Of a stretch of 64,000 nucleotides of DNA, positions 47,629 to 61,100 are shown piece after piece. Each line of letters opens with the position of its first letter. Position 1 is the stretch's first letter. The position numbers were made by a program, and so were the translations under genes. Location of the stretch: the NCBI GenBank assembly GCA_025201365.1, contig JAIXMF010000018.1:62001-126000 (forward strand). The letters run 5' to 3'. The notes below the pieces were generated by a model. It was not told the origin of the DNA. It did no database searches and saw nothing but the letters and a program-made list of their open reading frames with translations. This stretch comes from Syncephalis plumigaleata. Its lineage: Eukaryota > Zoopagomycota > Zoopagomycetes > Zoopagales > Piptocephalidaceae.

Positions 47629-49369
47629 TTAATCGACCACGACCGACCATGGATGTTCAATTTCACCATACTATTCCAATAGTTAACTAATTAATTGCTA
47701 TAATAATCACAGTAATAAACAGATACTTGCCTGAATTCCCAATAAGGTGTCGTTAAATCGTTTGGTTAATGGACCTGCCTGGCTACTTGGATTACTAGGA
47801 TCCAATGGCACATTGATGTCCTATTGTTGTTGCATTAATATCATGTAGTTTACCGCTTTTATGAGTCGTCTTTCCATTAATCACTTACATGATTGAGATA
47901 GTTGATGTGTTTAATTGGTGATACAATGCATGCTGTACCTGCGCCGAACATTTCAATCAACTAGTACATAATTATAGTACTCAATTATTAGCTACTCTCA
48001 TCTGACATGGCGCAATTATCGTGCTACTTACACGTCCTTCCTGGGATGCCTTCAACACTTCCTTCATGTTGATGGAACGTTCGGACACCTTGAACTCATT
48101 CCACTCGCGTGCCAGTCCCAAAATACTATCACGCGTAACACCCGGTAGAATGGTGCCGTCCAATGCGGGTGTCACCAATTCTCGTTCTAACAATCGTGCG
48201 TGTAGGGAATGTCATTAATGATGATGTGCTAACAGGAAATAAATCTAGTATGTTGTCAATCCTTACCACCTTGCTCGTTTCTCAGGAATACGAAGCAGTT
48301 CATCGTGCCAACCTCTGTAATTTGATGATCCTCGCCAAATAACCAGAGATTCTGTTGGTAGCCTTCTTTTGCCGCTTCCAATTGCAATTTAATACAAGGA
48401 GCATAGTTGCTAATGATGCTGAATTAGCCAGCGCGTAAGTGTATCCAATCATCTACTTACAGACCGAGTTTATAATTACCCGTGCCACCAGGCCATGCAC
48501 GTACCGCGTCTGTTCTGGCACTTAGACTTACAGCGTTGAATCCAGTACGATAATAGGGGCCCACCGGTGAACAGATGATGAATAGCATTGCTCGATTGCT
48601 TGGTCCCACGCCCAGTGTCTCCTGAGTACCGATCATGGTGGGTCGAATGTAGAGCGAGTAGCCTTTACCCTCGGGAATCCATCGTTTCTCGACTTTCAAT
48701 AGTTCCTTAAGACAGCTTAATAGTTCATTCGTATCGAATGCCTGACATGGAAAACAAAAGCTCATTAGCTTCACGTTATTCATTCTCTAATAATCACTTA
48801 CCGGTAGTGTAAGACGTAGTGTAGAGCGTAATAATCGATTCATGTTCATATCCGGTCGGAATAGACGGATATGTCCTTTGGCATCTTTGTAAGCCTTGAG
48901 TCCTTCAAAGCACTAAATACATCGCTTGTCAGTAATAAACAATGAGTTAATTCATTCATTCATTTACATACCTCAAATGCATAGTGAAATACTACGGCAC
49001 TTGGTTCCAATGATATTTTGCTGTAAGGTTTAATCTGTGGATTGGCCCAACCCTTATCCGCCGACCATTCAGCCATGAACATATGGTCCGAGAAAGTATG
49101 TCCAAAAACTAGTTCATTATTGGGAGTGAGTGGACGTGGTTTATCGGTTAAACGACGCTCCAAACTGTTCGCCTAGTAGTTGCAAATATATGACACGTCA
49201 TTAGCATTGATTGTTGCAACGCGATATCGACAATGCATACACATACCAATAATGGACGTTGTTGAGTAGCTGTTTGTAGGCCACGCTGCCATATGCCTGC
49301 TCCTGCCCGTGAGACGAGACGACTAGACAGACTATGTCGCTGTAACGACGAGATAATAAATGAACGCAT
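47629..49369 (-). CDS. BAT1: Branched-chain-amino-acid aminotransferase, mitochondrial type
   Basis: Nine exons (49247-49369, 48972-49172, 48802-48912, 48461-48741, 48267-48409, 48032-48186, 47889-47960, 47731-47820, 47629-47670), 405 residues. PLP enzyme of class IV that transfers amino groups between leucine, isoleucine or valine and 2-oxoglutarate. An Arg/Ser-rich presequence ([20 protein letters not shown]) suggests mitochondria. Family text: [60 protein letters not shown] (PLP lysine in YKLG), [30 protein letters not shown] and EHPWSVVVD. The last intron has a GC donor (ATTCAG/gcaagt). Confidence 0.95.
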
Positions 49370-50137
49370 AGCTATATCGGTTGATAACAATGTAGCAAGA
49401 GTAATAGCACTACTGCTATGCTGTAGTAATTACAATAACAATAGGGTTGCAGGGTAACGTGTGCACAGCTAGTCGAATGAGAGAAAAGTAAACAAAAGAA
49501 CGATACTAGACGAGTGGGTTATCAATAAGTGGAGTAACAAAGAAGTAAGCAAGCAGAGACGAGTAGGAAAAGGAGGAACAGGGAGAACGAGCAAGCGAGT
49601 GTATAAACCCGCCATTATTGTTGTAGTTGTCGCTGTCGTTCATTGTGGCACACATATGAACCGCTAACATATTGGTCGAAATGTCCTAACATTCCCACGA
49701 TAAATGATCAATTTATTTGATCGATTAGATGGGGTTTTGCCATCTCTCCCATAAGTCAGATTTCTTACTTGAAATCCAATTCGTATTCAATCAATAGGCA
49801 GTCCCACTTGACTAGATTACGTCCTTGCACCAGGTGGAGGTAGATCCTTGCACGTTAGTGAAGTTACCAACTGAGACGGGCAACGCCGACACCCTTTAAC
49901 ACAATATCACCGTGTTAGGTGTATGTGGATCGATGCTTCACCAAGCGTCGAGCCCAATTTTTGGCGCCTCGTTAGAGGTCAATATGATGATTAAAATAAG
50001 TCGTGTACATAATCAATCGATTCGTATCTATTTAATAAACAACAATGTGTATTTATTACGATTCTAGTAAGGTAAGCAAGTAAGCATAAGCACAATAGTA
50101 ACAGTATCGAGAAGAAAGAAGGGATAAACAAGCCTAA
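49370..50137. other. Intergenic region with an unusual GC-richer block
   Basis: BCAT promoter side (49370-49680) followed by a block at about 49680-49990 with composition unlike its surroundings and no open frame. Nothing in it was recognised with confidence. Confidence 0.35.
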
Positions 50138-51761
50138 TTAGGGTTTAGGGTTTGTCTTTTTACTTGGTCTTATTGCTTGAGCAGCACCAGTAAATTCCTA
50201 ACAAGAGTGATCATCATTAGTTACAACATTACGTGCATTACGAATGATGTTTATGCTATATTACCTTTGGTTTAGGTGTATTAGTATCAGACTGTACAGC
50301 CAATGGATCCTCGTAAGGAATGATAGGATAGCCTAGGAATATACGACCAAATGGAACATCTAGTACTGGTGGGATACCACTTGATGAAGTAACATTATCT
50401 GACTTGTTATTGCTGTCCAATTGAGGGTTTACTGGAGTACTGCTACTAGCAATACTGTAGTAGGCAATGCTCTAGATTGTATATCCATTTGTGTTAATCA
50501 TTCTATGATAATGATCTTAGTTCAGTTACATTTACCTTGATGACGTTGATGACGTGGAATTCAAACGGCCAGATGACTGCGCCACACCCGTAAATCGATG
50601 GAAACCAGTGGCTTCCTCCTTCACCGATGGTGGTGGTTGTAATTCGGGTATTCTTACTGTACCTGCACTAGTAACTGATGTAGTCGTCTATTGATCATCA
50701 TGAGTAATTAGTAAAGCTGTAATATGGCAATATATCACTAACCGATGATGCTGGTGATGGTTCCTTATAATGAGGTGGTGCGCGAAACTCTACCACAGCA
50801 TTGGTGTTTAGCATTAGAACACCCCCGCTGCTTCTGGACGAATACGCACTACACGTAGATCGTAGACACGATTGTTGTAGGAAATGCCAATAGTATCCCC
50901 CGGTGTTAATGTGAAATAGCTCTTAAGGGCTCGTTCTAATACGGCACGAGGATCTGTGATATCGAGGAATGCCTCATCTTGCCATTCAAACTCGACTAGT
51001 TTACACTTGGGCAGATTAACCATACGCACGTTAATCAGTGCTCCTTCATTCAACTTTAATGTTTGCATCATCTATTCACATAGCCATATATGTTAGAATA
51101 TATATATATATATATTATATTGTCGTAGATACCTACCCAGTAAGGTAAATAGGCGTGACCTTCCTCGCAAGTCTGATCGGCTAGACCTGCATGTGTTTTA
51201 TGCTCGCCATTCTCATCGGTTACCCGAAACAATAGCACGGAACCTTCTTCCACGTCATCTATCATGTGCATAGTATCATTACAATCAATATGCGTCTTAT
51301 AGGCATTGTCTAACGAGTTTGCCTATTGTTAACTTACTAGCTGTACGTCGAAGTACCGAGTCTGGAAGAATAACTATTGCGCAATAGGGTAAATAACTAG
51401 CGTATGCCTATGCAAACAACTGTGCCACTTACTTAGACCGCCATAGTTGAGTCGATCAATGTCAGATGGACGTAGATGACCAAGCATTGCCAGGGAATTA
51501 CACTGGAACGTATCCTCGAAGCGTCCACCCCTTCTACTACAGTGCTTAGATTATTACGAGCATTAAGGTGGATGCCGTGGTACATTGTTTCCAACAGTGA
51601 AGAAGTAGCCATCGGTGTATGTGCTAGTGAGGCAGGTGTCGTCACTTCCTCTGCCTCCGTGTCACTGTCAATAATCATAGGATGGTCGTGATCTGCCTAA
51701 TATTTGCCAATGAACTGTTACATACGATAGTCAATAGTATACAACGTAGAATACTTGCCAT
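50138..51761 (-). CDS. UFD1: UFD1, Cdc48/p97 cofactor in ubiquitin-dependent degradation
   Basis: Eight exons (51755-51761, 51433-51692, 51338-51373, 51137-51258, 50743-51071, 50536-50687, 50265-50469, 50138-50197), about 390 residues. The Ufd1-Npl4 pair delivers polyubiquitinated clients to Cdc48. Conserved parts: GRFEDTFQCNSLAMLGHLRP, LPDSVLRR, LPYW-MMQTLKLNEGALINV, FLDITDPRAVLERALKSYF, LTPGDTIGI, NNRVYDLRVVRIRPE, and FLGYPIIPYEDPLA near the C-terminus. Two one-base losses interrupt the frame, both in G runs of the coding strand (plus strand about 51527-51531 and 50822-50826); the text continues perfectly on either side. The start (MANHDHPM...) uses a 7-nt first exon and is uncertain; the alternative is the Met of MIIDSDTEAEE near 51678. 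Confidence 0.82.
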
Positions 51762-51945
51762 TGTAGTTGTAATAGTAATGGTAGTGATGATAGCAAATGA
51801 AGAAATAGAAATAAAGTGGTAACTGTTGTGTATAAATCTGACTGCACATGGTATAAAAAAGAGAGGTGACGTAAACGCTGATATGATCCCTACTATTTAA
51901 TCACCTTGTTTGTTTATCTGCTTCTACTTTGTTACTTCTACCAGT

Positions 51946-52486
51946 ATGGATAGCGAGGATACCTATTTTATGAAGCTGGCTATTGCTGAAGCAAATAAAG
52001 CCACACCAGTAGAGACTGCCTATAATGTTGGTGCACTATTGGTTATACCGGACTCGCTCTCTACTGCTCTTGCCGCTAATGACATCCCCGCTGACGCTGA
52101 TCGTATCAAGGTCGAATGATTATTGCCACGGTTACTCGCGTGAACTCGAGGGCAATACACATGCCGAGGAATGTTGCCTACTGAAATTGTCGCTTGAAAG
52201 TCAAAATCAACTGGATGCTGCTGTCTCTACAGCTACAATTACACCGCCTATTACAATGTACACTACTATGGAGCCATGTGCACGTCGTTTATCAGGACGA
52301 CCCAGTTGTACTCAACGCTTATTGGCAGTGTCATGGATTCAACGGATTGTCGTGGGTGTACGTGAACCCTCGACCTTTGTCAAAGACGTGGATGGCATCG
52401 AACAGCTACGTGCTGCAGGACGTACAGTCGATATTCTGCATGGTTTGGAGGAAGCATGTTTGTCACCCAATAAACACGTCATTTGA
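51946..52486 (+). CDS. RIB2/DRAP-type deaminase (riboflavin pathway)
   Basis: Single exon, about 181 residues, cytidine-deaminase fold. The order of motifs (MKLAIAEANKATPVETAYNV, VGALLV, GYSRELEGNTHAEECC, MYTTMEPCARRLSGRPSC, RIVVGVREPSTFV) matches the deaminase part of fungal Rib2, which deaminates the ribitylaminopyrimidine phosphate intermediate of riboflavin. Zinc ligands are HAE and PC...C. Two one-base losses at about 52115 (GAA/ATG) and 52130 (ACGGGT) break the frame between KVE and GYSREL; with the family text on both sides they look like sequence errors. The family also contains close homologues of other specificity, so the substrate is inferred. Confidence 0.78.
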
Positions 52487-55085
52487 AATGGTACACCATT
52501 CCTATTGATACTAGTCAAGCCATTCTATCTATCTGTCTATCTACTAATATATACACTAATAATCTATAGTCAACCAGTTCCCATAGTCAGCTGAGCTATC
52601 AGCATCATCATCATCACCATCATCATCATCATTAGAAAGATGCGGAGCTAATCCATCCGGGTTCCCTCCTTTGCTATACGCATCTGCATCTTTAAGGCCA
52701 TAAATTAACGTGGAAAGATCATTCTACTGAATACTGATCTCGGATAATGTCGGAAAGACCACTTTCCTCGGTTGTTTACCCACCCATCTAACATGAAACT
52801 ACGGGTTATTCCGGTATATTCCGATCTAATTTGTTAAAAAGAAAATGAACGAACACGCAACCAAAATAGTCGCACACACACACGCATACTCTACTACCAT
52901 ATCGATAGATAGATTGTGACATGTCAACAGTGACAATCACGTTCTACTATTCTACATTATTATTATTATTACTGTTATTTGTACTGTTTCGGAATAACAT
53001 GAATACACATGTTGTAAAATGACTATATTCGATTCAGTAATTGTCGGTGCATATCCTGCATCATGTGCTGTAAAACGTAGCAATACTTTTATCTCCACTC
53101 GGAGAACAGTAAATAATTCAGCCTAATGTCAACACAGCCAGTATCACCAAGGCCCGCTCTCATCACATGCTTATCAGCAAACAAACCAATCAGTAACTTG
53201 TACTTCTTGGGCGTGTGACTCCATGAACAGACGCGTCTTTATTCTCGACCATTGGCAGGTGGTCCACGGGACTGCTCTGAATTTGGCCATTGATGCCATT
53301 CTCAGCAAACACAAAGATGAGAGAGGGAGAGAGAAAATGAGATGGGTTATCGGTCTATCAGCACACTATCAGCACATCATCATCATCAACAACGTCACTG
53401 ATACTCTGTGTGAGTGAGTGAGTGTGTTGCCATTATCGTTAATATGGTATTCCTCTTTCGCTCTCCATAGCAATCTAGTATAAATAGACGTTTATCTCGC
53501 TGACATCTGTTCAAGCGCCTTTTGTTTCCTATTGCTTCAACTCCAGCCCGGGGCTTGCTAGTATATTTTTTCTTTCTTTTTCTTCTTCTTACTGCTACTA
53601 CTACTACTACTACTTTTACTACTTTTACTATCTTAACCAACTGCTATTGCTATTGTCGCTACATCTATACTACGGTTATTTGTATCTGCTTTTCATTTGG
53701 ATTTCAAACCGTATACTACTCTCGCCATATACTATTGTTATCAAACGGTATTTGATTTTACTTTATTTATACGATTATTTCCAGCTGTATTCTGCGCTTC
53801 TGCGCTCTTCCTTCTTCTTCTGCTTCTTCTGCTTCCCCTCCCATATCAAAATATTGTAACAACAACAACAACAACAACAGTAAAACTTTCTTTCCTACGG
53901 TTATCGTCTTTTAGTAGTTCCTACAACAGCAACAACAACAACAACAGAGGCTTTGTTCTTTCAAGTTATCATCATCTATATCATCTATCATAAATCGATA
54001 TTCGTATATTGTCGTTCATCATCCATTATTGTTTTTCCATTACGTTTTAGTAAGTAAAGCAATCTACATAGATTTTCAAGTTTCAGCTGACCTGACACTT
54101 TTTTCAGAACGATCATATTCACCACGGTTTAGCCTTTATCTTACTTGGCAACAAGATTAACTTATTGAATTAATCCCGGTCTGTTTCCACTCACCTCACC
54201 TCACCTTACCTCATCTCACTCTAGTATATCTTGATAAAGATATATACACATATCATTGACTTGATCAGTTGTTATTACAGCTTTCAGGGTCAGTCATACT
54301 CTATTCTCGTTGCTCTCTCTATTCATCTTCATTTAAAGTCAATTGTGGCTGTCTCTGATATCATTCCAATCGGTATAGAGCGGCATTGCGACTTTTTCTT
54401 TTATCCATCTATCCTTCCTGCCAATCTGGTGTGTCGTCGTTATACTACAGTGGCAGTCATTCCCATCCCACGTGGCAGCGATTCTTTTTCTACTGCTACT
54501 AATTCACACGCGTGCTGCTTGTTTGCTCGGACGAGTCAGCCGTATAAATAGTCAGCTAGCCAGTCACCATCCTTTTTCTTTTCTTCCTAAAGGACACGCA
54601 CACACAAACACATCAACACACACACAATTTGCTATCAATTTCTCTATATTGTACGCTAGTCTCGTCAAATTATACCGATTATTTGTTGTAAGAGAAGATT
54701 ACTTACTACTTGTTCATTCCATTGAGTGCACAATCATCATCACCGTTATCTATCCCTGTTAAGATACATTCATTCATTCATACATACATACATACACATT
54801 GAGACTATTGTTTCTTGAAAAGTTACTTGTGTTGCTTGTGTTTGTCACAACCACCGCAATTATTACTATCATTTGAACTACTACTGTTCTCCACTCAATC
54901 TATTGGTATATAATTCAATTGTAGTGGTTAACTGTACGTGTCTCTCGCTTTCTCTCTTTGTCTGTGTATATATATATATATACCTGTGTATCTCGCTTTA
55001 CAAATACACACGTTAATATATCGATAAATACAAAAAAAGAATAACAGCAACAGCAACAACGTAATTGACCACCATTTCTTCTTAC
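52487..55085. other. Long gene-free upstream region of glutamate synthase
   Basis: 2.6 kb without a supported gene. 52600-52635 is a CAT/ATC repeat. 53560-54900 is strongly pyrimidine-rich with AAC and ACT trinucleotide runs; its open frames are compositional. It looks like a large promoter or leader; CACAC and TATATA tracts lie at 54595-54625 and 54968-54980. Confidence 0.45.
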
Positions 55086-55186
55086 ATGGCTCATCACGTT
55101 TCATCGTCGATTGAAGAGATCCACACGGCTATGGATGCCGTCACGGTAGCTAATAATACCGCGAGAATGTTGTACGCGACGACAGT

Positions 55187-58100
55187 ATGTGGGCTGGTTC
55201 ATTGCCTGCCAAACAAGGTCTCTATGATCCATCGCTAGAGAAGGATGCTTGTGGTGTCGGTTTCATCGTTAACATCAAGGGTCGAGTCTCGCACAAACTA
55301 CTCGATAAGGCCGAGTCGATTCTATGCAACATGACCCATCGTGGTGCGGTCGGCGCCGACTTCCGAGATGGCGATGGTGCCGGTGTCATGACAGGAATTC
55401 CGCACAAGTTTTTCTCGCAGGAGGCACAACGGGAAATCGGCATCCAATTGCCTGAGCCCGGTCAATACGCCGTGGGTATCGTTTACCTATCGCCGCAAGA
55501 TGACGTGCGCCTAAACTCGAAGCGTACATTTGCACGACTAGCGCAAGATCTTGGTCTTCGCGTTATAGGATGGCGTAGTGTGCCACGCGACTCGACGATT
55601 CTCGGTCCAAGCTCAAAGTCACGCGAACCAGCCATGGAGCAACCGTTTGTCGTGTTGGACGCCGAGGAATTTGATCCGGCATTATTTGAGCGTCAATTGT
55701 ACGTTCTACGTAAACACTCTGCCCACCGTATTCCCAAGACCGACTGGTTCTACGTGTGCTCGTTGTCGTCGCGTAACATCGTCTATAAGGGACAGTTGGC
55801 ACCACGTCAAGTGTACAACTACTTTTACGATCTGCGTAATGTCGCCTACGAGACGCACTTTGCATTGGTCCATTCTCGTTTCTCCACCAATACATTCCCT
55901 AGTTGGGATCGTGCTCAACCGATGCGTTGGTGTGCTCACAATGGTAAGTAGATTGCGTGAATAAGAATAACTAGTTTATTGATGATGATGATGATGATGA
56001 TGTTATTTGAATTCTAGGTGAAATCAATACACTACGAGGTAACATCAATTGGATGCGTGCTCGTGAAGGTGAAATGCGCTCGTCGCTCTTCCACAAGGAT
56101 CTCGAAAAGCTTTATCCTATCATCGAGGAGGGTGGTTCTGATTCGGCCTCGTTCGACAACGTACTAGAACTGCTCGTGGTCAACGGTATTCTCTCGATGC
56201 CCGAAGCCATGATGATGATGGTGCCCGAGGCCTGGCAAGACAATCCGCATATGGAGCCGGAGAAGAAAGCGTTCTACGAATGGGCCGCATGTCTCATGGA
56301 ACCATGGGACGGTCCCGCTCTCTTCACCTTTGCCGACGGTCGTTACTGCGGTGCTTGTCTTGATCGTAATGGTCTACGCCCGTGTCGCTACTACGTGCTC
56401 AATGACGACACGATGATTTGTGCCTCGGAAGTCGGCACCATTCGTATTGAGCCCGAGACTGTGGTGACCAAGGGACGTTTGCAACCCGGCAAGATGTTGC
56501 TAGTCGACACGCAGGAAGGTCATATCGTCGATGATCGCGCCCTAAAGATGGCCGTCTCTCATCGTCAACCATTCGCCAAATGGGCCGAGGAACAAATGAT
56601 CACCCTGGATAATCTGTGTGATTGGACGCGTCGTAGCAATCAATGGCCCCAGGTCGTATTGGATACCACGAGTGTCGCGCATGACCGCGATTACTCGCTC
56701 AAGGCTACACCCTAGAACAACTCAATCTACTCGTGTCTCCCATGGCCAACGACGGCAAGGAAGCACTAGGATCCATGGGTAATGACTCGCCATTGGCCTG
56801 TATGTCTCGTCAGCCACGTCTAGTGTACGACTACTTCCGTCAACTGTTCGCTCAAGTGACGAATCCACCGATCGATCCTATTCGCGAGGAGATCGTCATG
56901 TCACTCGAGTGCTACGTCGGTCCCGGTGGCAACATCCTCGAGCAGTGCGCATCGCAATGTCATAAGCTATTGCTACGCTCGCCAATTCTCGATCTAGAGG
57001 AAATCGAATGTATTCGTCATATGCAACGCTTCGTGCCGGAATGGCCCGTCATCACCATTGATATCACTTTTCCACGTGCCGCCGGACAAACTGGCTACAT
57101 GGAGGGATTGGAGCGTATTTGCGCACAAGTATCCAAGGCTATCCTCGACAACTACAAGATTGTCATTCTAAGCGATCGTCAAATGTCCAAGGATCGTGTG
57201 GCCATTTCCACAGTCGTCTCGCTTGGTGCCGTGCATCACTATCTAGTGCGTAACAAGCAGCGTAGCAAGGTTGCCCTAGTGGTTGAGACAAGTGAAGCGC
57301 GTGAAGTACACCATCTATGCGTGTTACTCGGCTATGGTGCCGACGCCATCTGTCCTTATTTGGCCATTGAAGCAATTCTTAAGTTACGACGAGAGAATGC
57401 GCTACGTGTCGATTTATCGGCCGAGAAGATTGTCGCCAACTACAAGAAAGCGTGCAACAACGGCATTCTAAAGGTGATGTCGAAGATGGGTATATCCACA
57501 TTGCAATCGTACAAGGGCGCGCAAATATTCGAAGCACTCGGTATTCACGAGTTGGTTGTCGATCGATGCTTCGCTGGTACTGCATCGCGTATTAAGGGTA
57601 TTGGCTTTGAGGGTCTAGCGTTAGACGCCATCACCCTACACGAGATTGGCTATCCCACACGCGATACCGTTCATATCAAGACATTGCCGGAATCCGGTGA
57701 ATATCATGGCGCGAGGGAGGTGATTCGCATATCAACGATCCCGCCGGTATCGCTAGTCTACAAGATGCCGTACGACGTAAGAATCAACGTGCCTACGAGG
57801 ATTACGCACGTAATGCGCATGCTCAAGTTGCCAGATGTGCTCTACGTGGTCTGCTCGATTTCGAATATGACGAGGCAGCCGCCATTCCAATCGATGAGGT
57901 CGAGCCATGGACCAATATCGTGAAACGATTCTGTACCGGTGCCATGAGCTACGGTAGTATCTCCTATGAATCACACACGGCGCTAGCTGCCGCCATGAAT
58001 CGATTGGGCGGCAAGAGCAACACCGGTGAAGGTGGCGAGGATCCCAAACGATCTCAAGTGCCCGACGATGGCAGTGACGTGCTACGATCCGCCATCAAAC

Positions 58101-61100
58101 AAGTGGCATCGGGTAGATTCGGCGTTACCAGTTGGTATTTAAGCGACTCGGACGAGATTCAAATCAAGATGGCCAGGGAGCCAAACCCGGTGAAGGTGGT
58201 GAATTGCCCGGCTACAAAGTGTCGCAATCCATCGCCGACACGCGTAAATCCACGCCTGGTGTCGGTCTCATCTCGCCGCCACCGCATCACGACATTTACT
58301 CGATTGAAGATTTGAAACAGTTGATCTACGATTTGAAATGCTCGAATCCACGTGCACGCGTATCGGTGAAACTAGTATCGGAAGTGGGCGTAGGTGTCAT
58401 TGCTTCCGGTGTCGCTAAAGCCAGGGCCGACCATATTCTTATCTCGGGACATGACGGCGGTACTGGTGCCTCGCGTTGGACCGGTATCAAGTATGCGGGT
58501 CTGCCATGGGAACTGGGTCTTGCCGAGACTCATCAAACGCTCGTGTTGAACGATCTACGAGGTCGAGTTGTCGTGCAAACCGACGGACAAATCAAGACGG
58601 GTCGCGATGTAGCGATCGCTTGTTTATTAGGCGCCGAAGAATGGGGATTCGCCACCACACCGTTGATCGCCCTCGGTTGTACCATGATGCGCAAGTGTCA
58701 TCTGAACACTTGTCCAGTGGGTATCGCCACGCAAGACCCGGCACTACGCGAGAAATTCAAGGGCAGTCCCGAACACGTGGTCAATTTCTTCTACTACGTG
58801 GCCGAAGAGGTGCGAACTATCATGGCTCGTCTAGGTTCCGTACCATCAACGAGATGGTGGGCAGATGCGATCGATTGAAGATCAATACAAGCGCGATGGA
58901 CGCCAAAACACGCCAACTGGATCTATCGCCCATCTTGACACCGGCTCATACGCTACGTCCAGGTGTTGCCACCTATAATGTACGTAAACAAGATCACATG
59001 CTGCACTTGCGACTGGATAACCGATTGATTGCCGAGGCCGAGCCAGCATTGTTCGAGGATAAACAGGTGCAAATCGACGCCGAAGTAGTGAATACCGATC
59101 GAGCACTCGGTGCGACACTCAGCTACCATGTGTCGCGTAGACACGGTGAAAACGGTTTGAAGCCCAACCAGATCTATGTTAACCTTAAGGGATCGGCCGG
59201 TCAGTCGTTCGGCGCTTTCCTCGCCCCGGGCATCACCCTTGAACTTGAAGGCGATGCCAACGACTATGTGGGCAAGGGATTATCGGGCGGTTGTATCGCC
59301 ATTTACCCACCTCGCGTGTCGACATTTGCCGCGGAGAAGAACGTGATCATTGGCAATGTGTGCTTGTACGGTGCCACTAGCGGCAAGGCATTCTTCCGAG
59401 GATTGGCGGCCGAACGATTCTGCGTACGTAACTCGGGTGCCATCGCTGTGGTTGAAGGTGTAGGCGATCACGGTTGCGAGTACATGACCGGTGGTCGCTG
59501 CGTGATTCTCGGCTCCACTGGACGTAACTTTGCCGCCGGTATGAGTGGTGGCATTGCTTACGTGCTCGATGCCGACGAGACATTCCCATCGCGTTGCAAT
59601 CGAGAGATGGTCGAGTTGGAGCAAGTGGAAGACGCGGAAGAAATTGAACAATTACGCAGTCTAATCGAAGAGCATCACGCCATTACGGGATCAGAGGTTG
59701 CTGCGCGATTACTGGCCGATTTCCAACAGGAAGTTAGACGATTCGTCAAAGTGATGCCAACCGATTACAAGGCAGTATTGGAGAAGCAGAAAGCAGCAGC
59801 GGCATCAGCATTAGCAGCACCAACGGTATCTACATCTGAAGAAAAGATGCAAGTTGTAAAGGCACAATCCAACCATGAAGCACCTCTAGCCGATATGGAA
59901 GATGCCATGGTCGATGAAAAGATGGCACATAAACGAGCTCAGATCATCGACAAACTACGCGGATTCATGAAGTACAAGCGACGCGGTGATCCTTACCGTA
60001 ATCCACGTAAGCGTGTCAAGGACTGGGAGGAAATTAGCGCTCGTCTCGACAAGGATGCGCTTAAGGTGCAAGCGGCCCGTTGCATGGATTGCGGCGTCCC
60101 ATTCTGTCAATCGAACACCGGCTGTCCCATTGGCAATGTTATTCCAAAGTGGAATGAACTTGTATTCAAGGATCAATGGCGCGATGCGTTGGATCGTCTA
60201 CTGCTCACCAATAACTTCCCCGAATTCACCGGTCGAGTGTGTCCTGCTCCATGTGAAGGTGCCTGCGTGCTCGGTATCAATGAGCTGCCCGTCAGCATCA
60301 AGAGCATTGAAGCGGCCATCATCGATTATGGATATGAGCGTGGCTGGATAGCACCGCGTCCACCTACCTCACGTACCGGCAAGCGTGTAGCGGTCATCGG
60401 TAGTGGACCCGCTGGTCTAGCGGCAGCCGATCAACTTAACCGTGCCGGTCACTCTGTCACCGTGTACGATCGTAATGATCGTATGGGCGGTCTGCTAATG
60501 TACGGCATTCCTAATATGAAACTCGAGAAGAAGGTTGTACAACGTCGTATCGATCTCATGGAGGCTGAAGGTGTCGAGTTCGTGCCTAACGCGCATGTTG
60601 GCGTCAACCTCGATGCTAACGAATTATTACGCGAGTCCGATGCCATGGTTGTTGCCACTGGTGCCACTTGGCCACGCGATCTAGCCATTCCAATCGTGAA
60701 CTTAGCGGTATTCATTACGCCATGGAATACTTGCAGCGTAATACGCAAAGTCTACTAGATTCGCAACTAGAAGATGAACGCTACTTGAGCGCCAAGGGTA
60801 AACACGTAGTCGTCATCGGTGGTGGTGACACGGGATGCGATTGTATCGCTACAGCACTACGACACGGTGCCACTTCGGTCGTTAACTTTGAATTGTTACC
60901 ACAACCGCCGGCCACTCGAGCAAAGGACAATCCATGGCCGCAATTCCCGCGAACATTCAAGGTTGACTACGGTCACGCCGAGGTCCAGATGCAATACGGT
61001 AGAGACCCGCGCGAATACTGCGTGCTCACTAAGGAATTCGTCTCGGATGGACAAGGAAATGTACGCGGTATCAATACGGTACGCGTTGAATGGACCCGCG

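Noticed and set aside
49680-49990. Possible LTR-element scrap (TGTCC... start and TTTTTGGCGCC near its end)
   Set aside because: No second repeat, no flanking duplication and no element genes were seen; composition alone is not enough to name it.
50138-50152. TTAGGGTTTAGGG, telomere-like repeat
   Set aside because: Only two imperfect units, and they are the stop codon and last codons (KTNPKP-stop) of UFD1.
53522-53993. Overlapping open frames rich in Phe/Leu/Thr
   Set aside because: They follow from the pyrimidine-rich and triplet-repeat composition upstream of glutamate synthase.
55086-55186. Upstream ATG (MAHHVSSSIEE) as the glutamate-synthase start
   Set aside because: Plausible, but not in frame with the main coding text as given; needs either an intron or one more missing base, so the ATG at 55187 was used.
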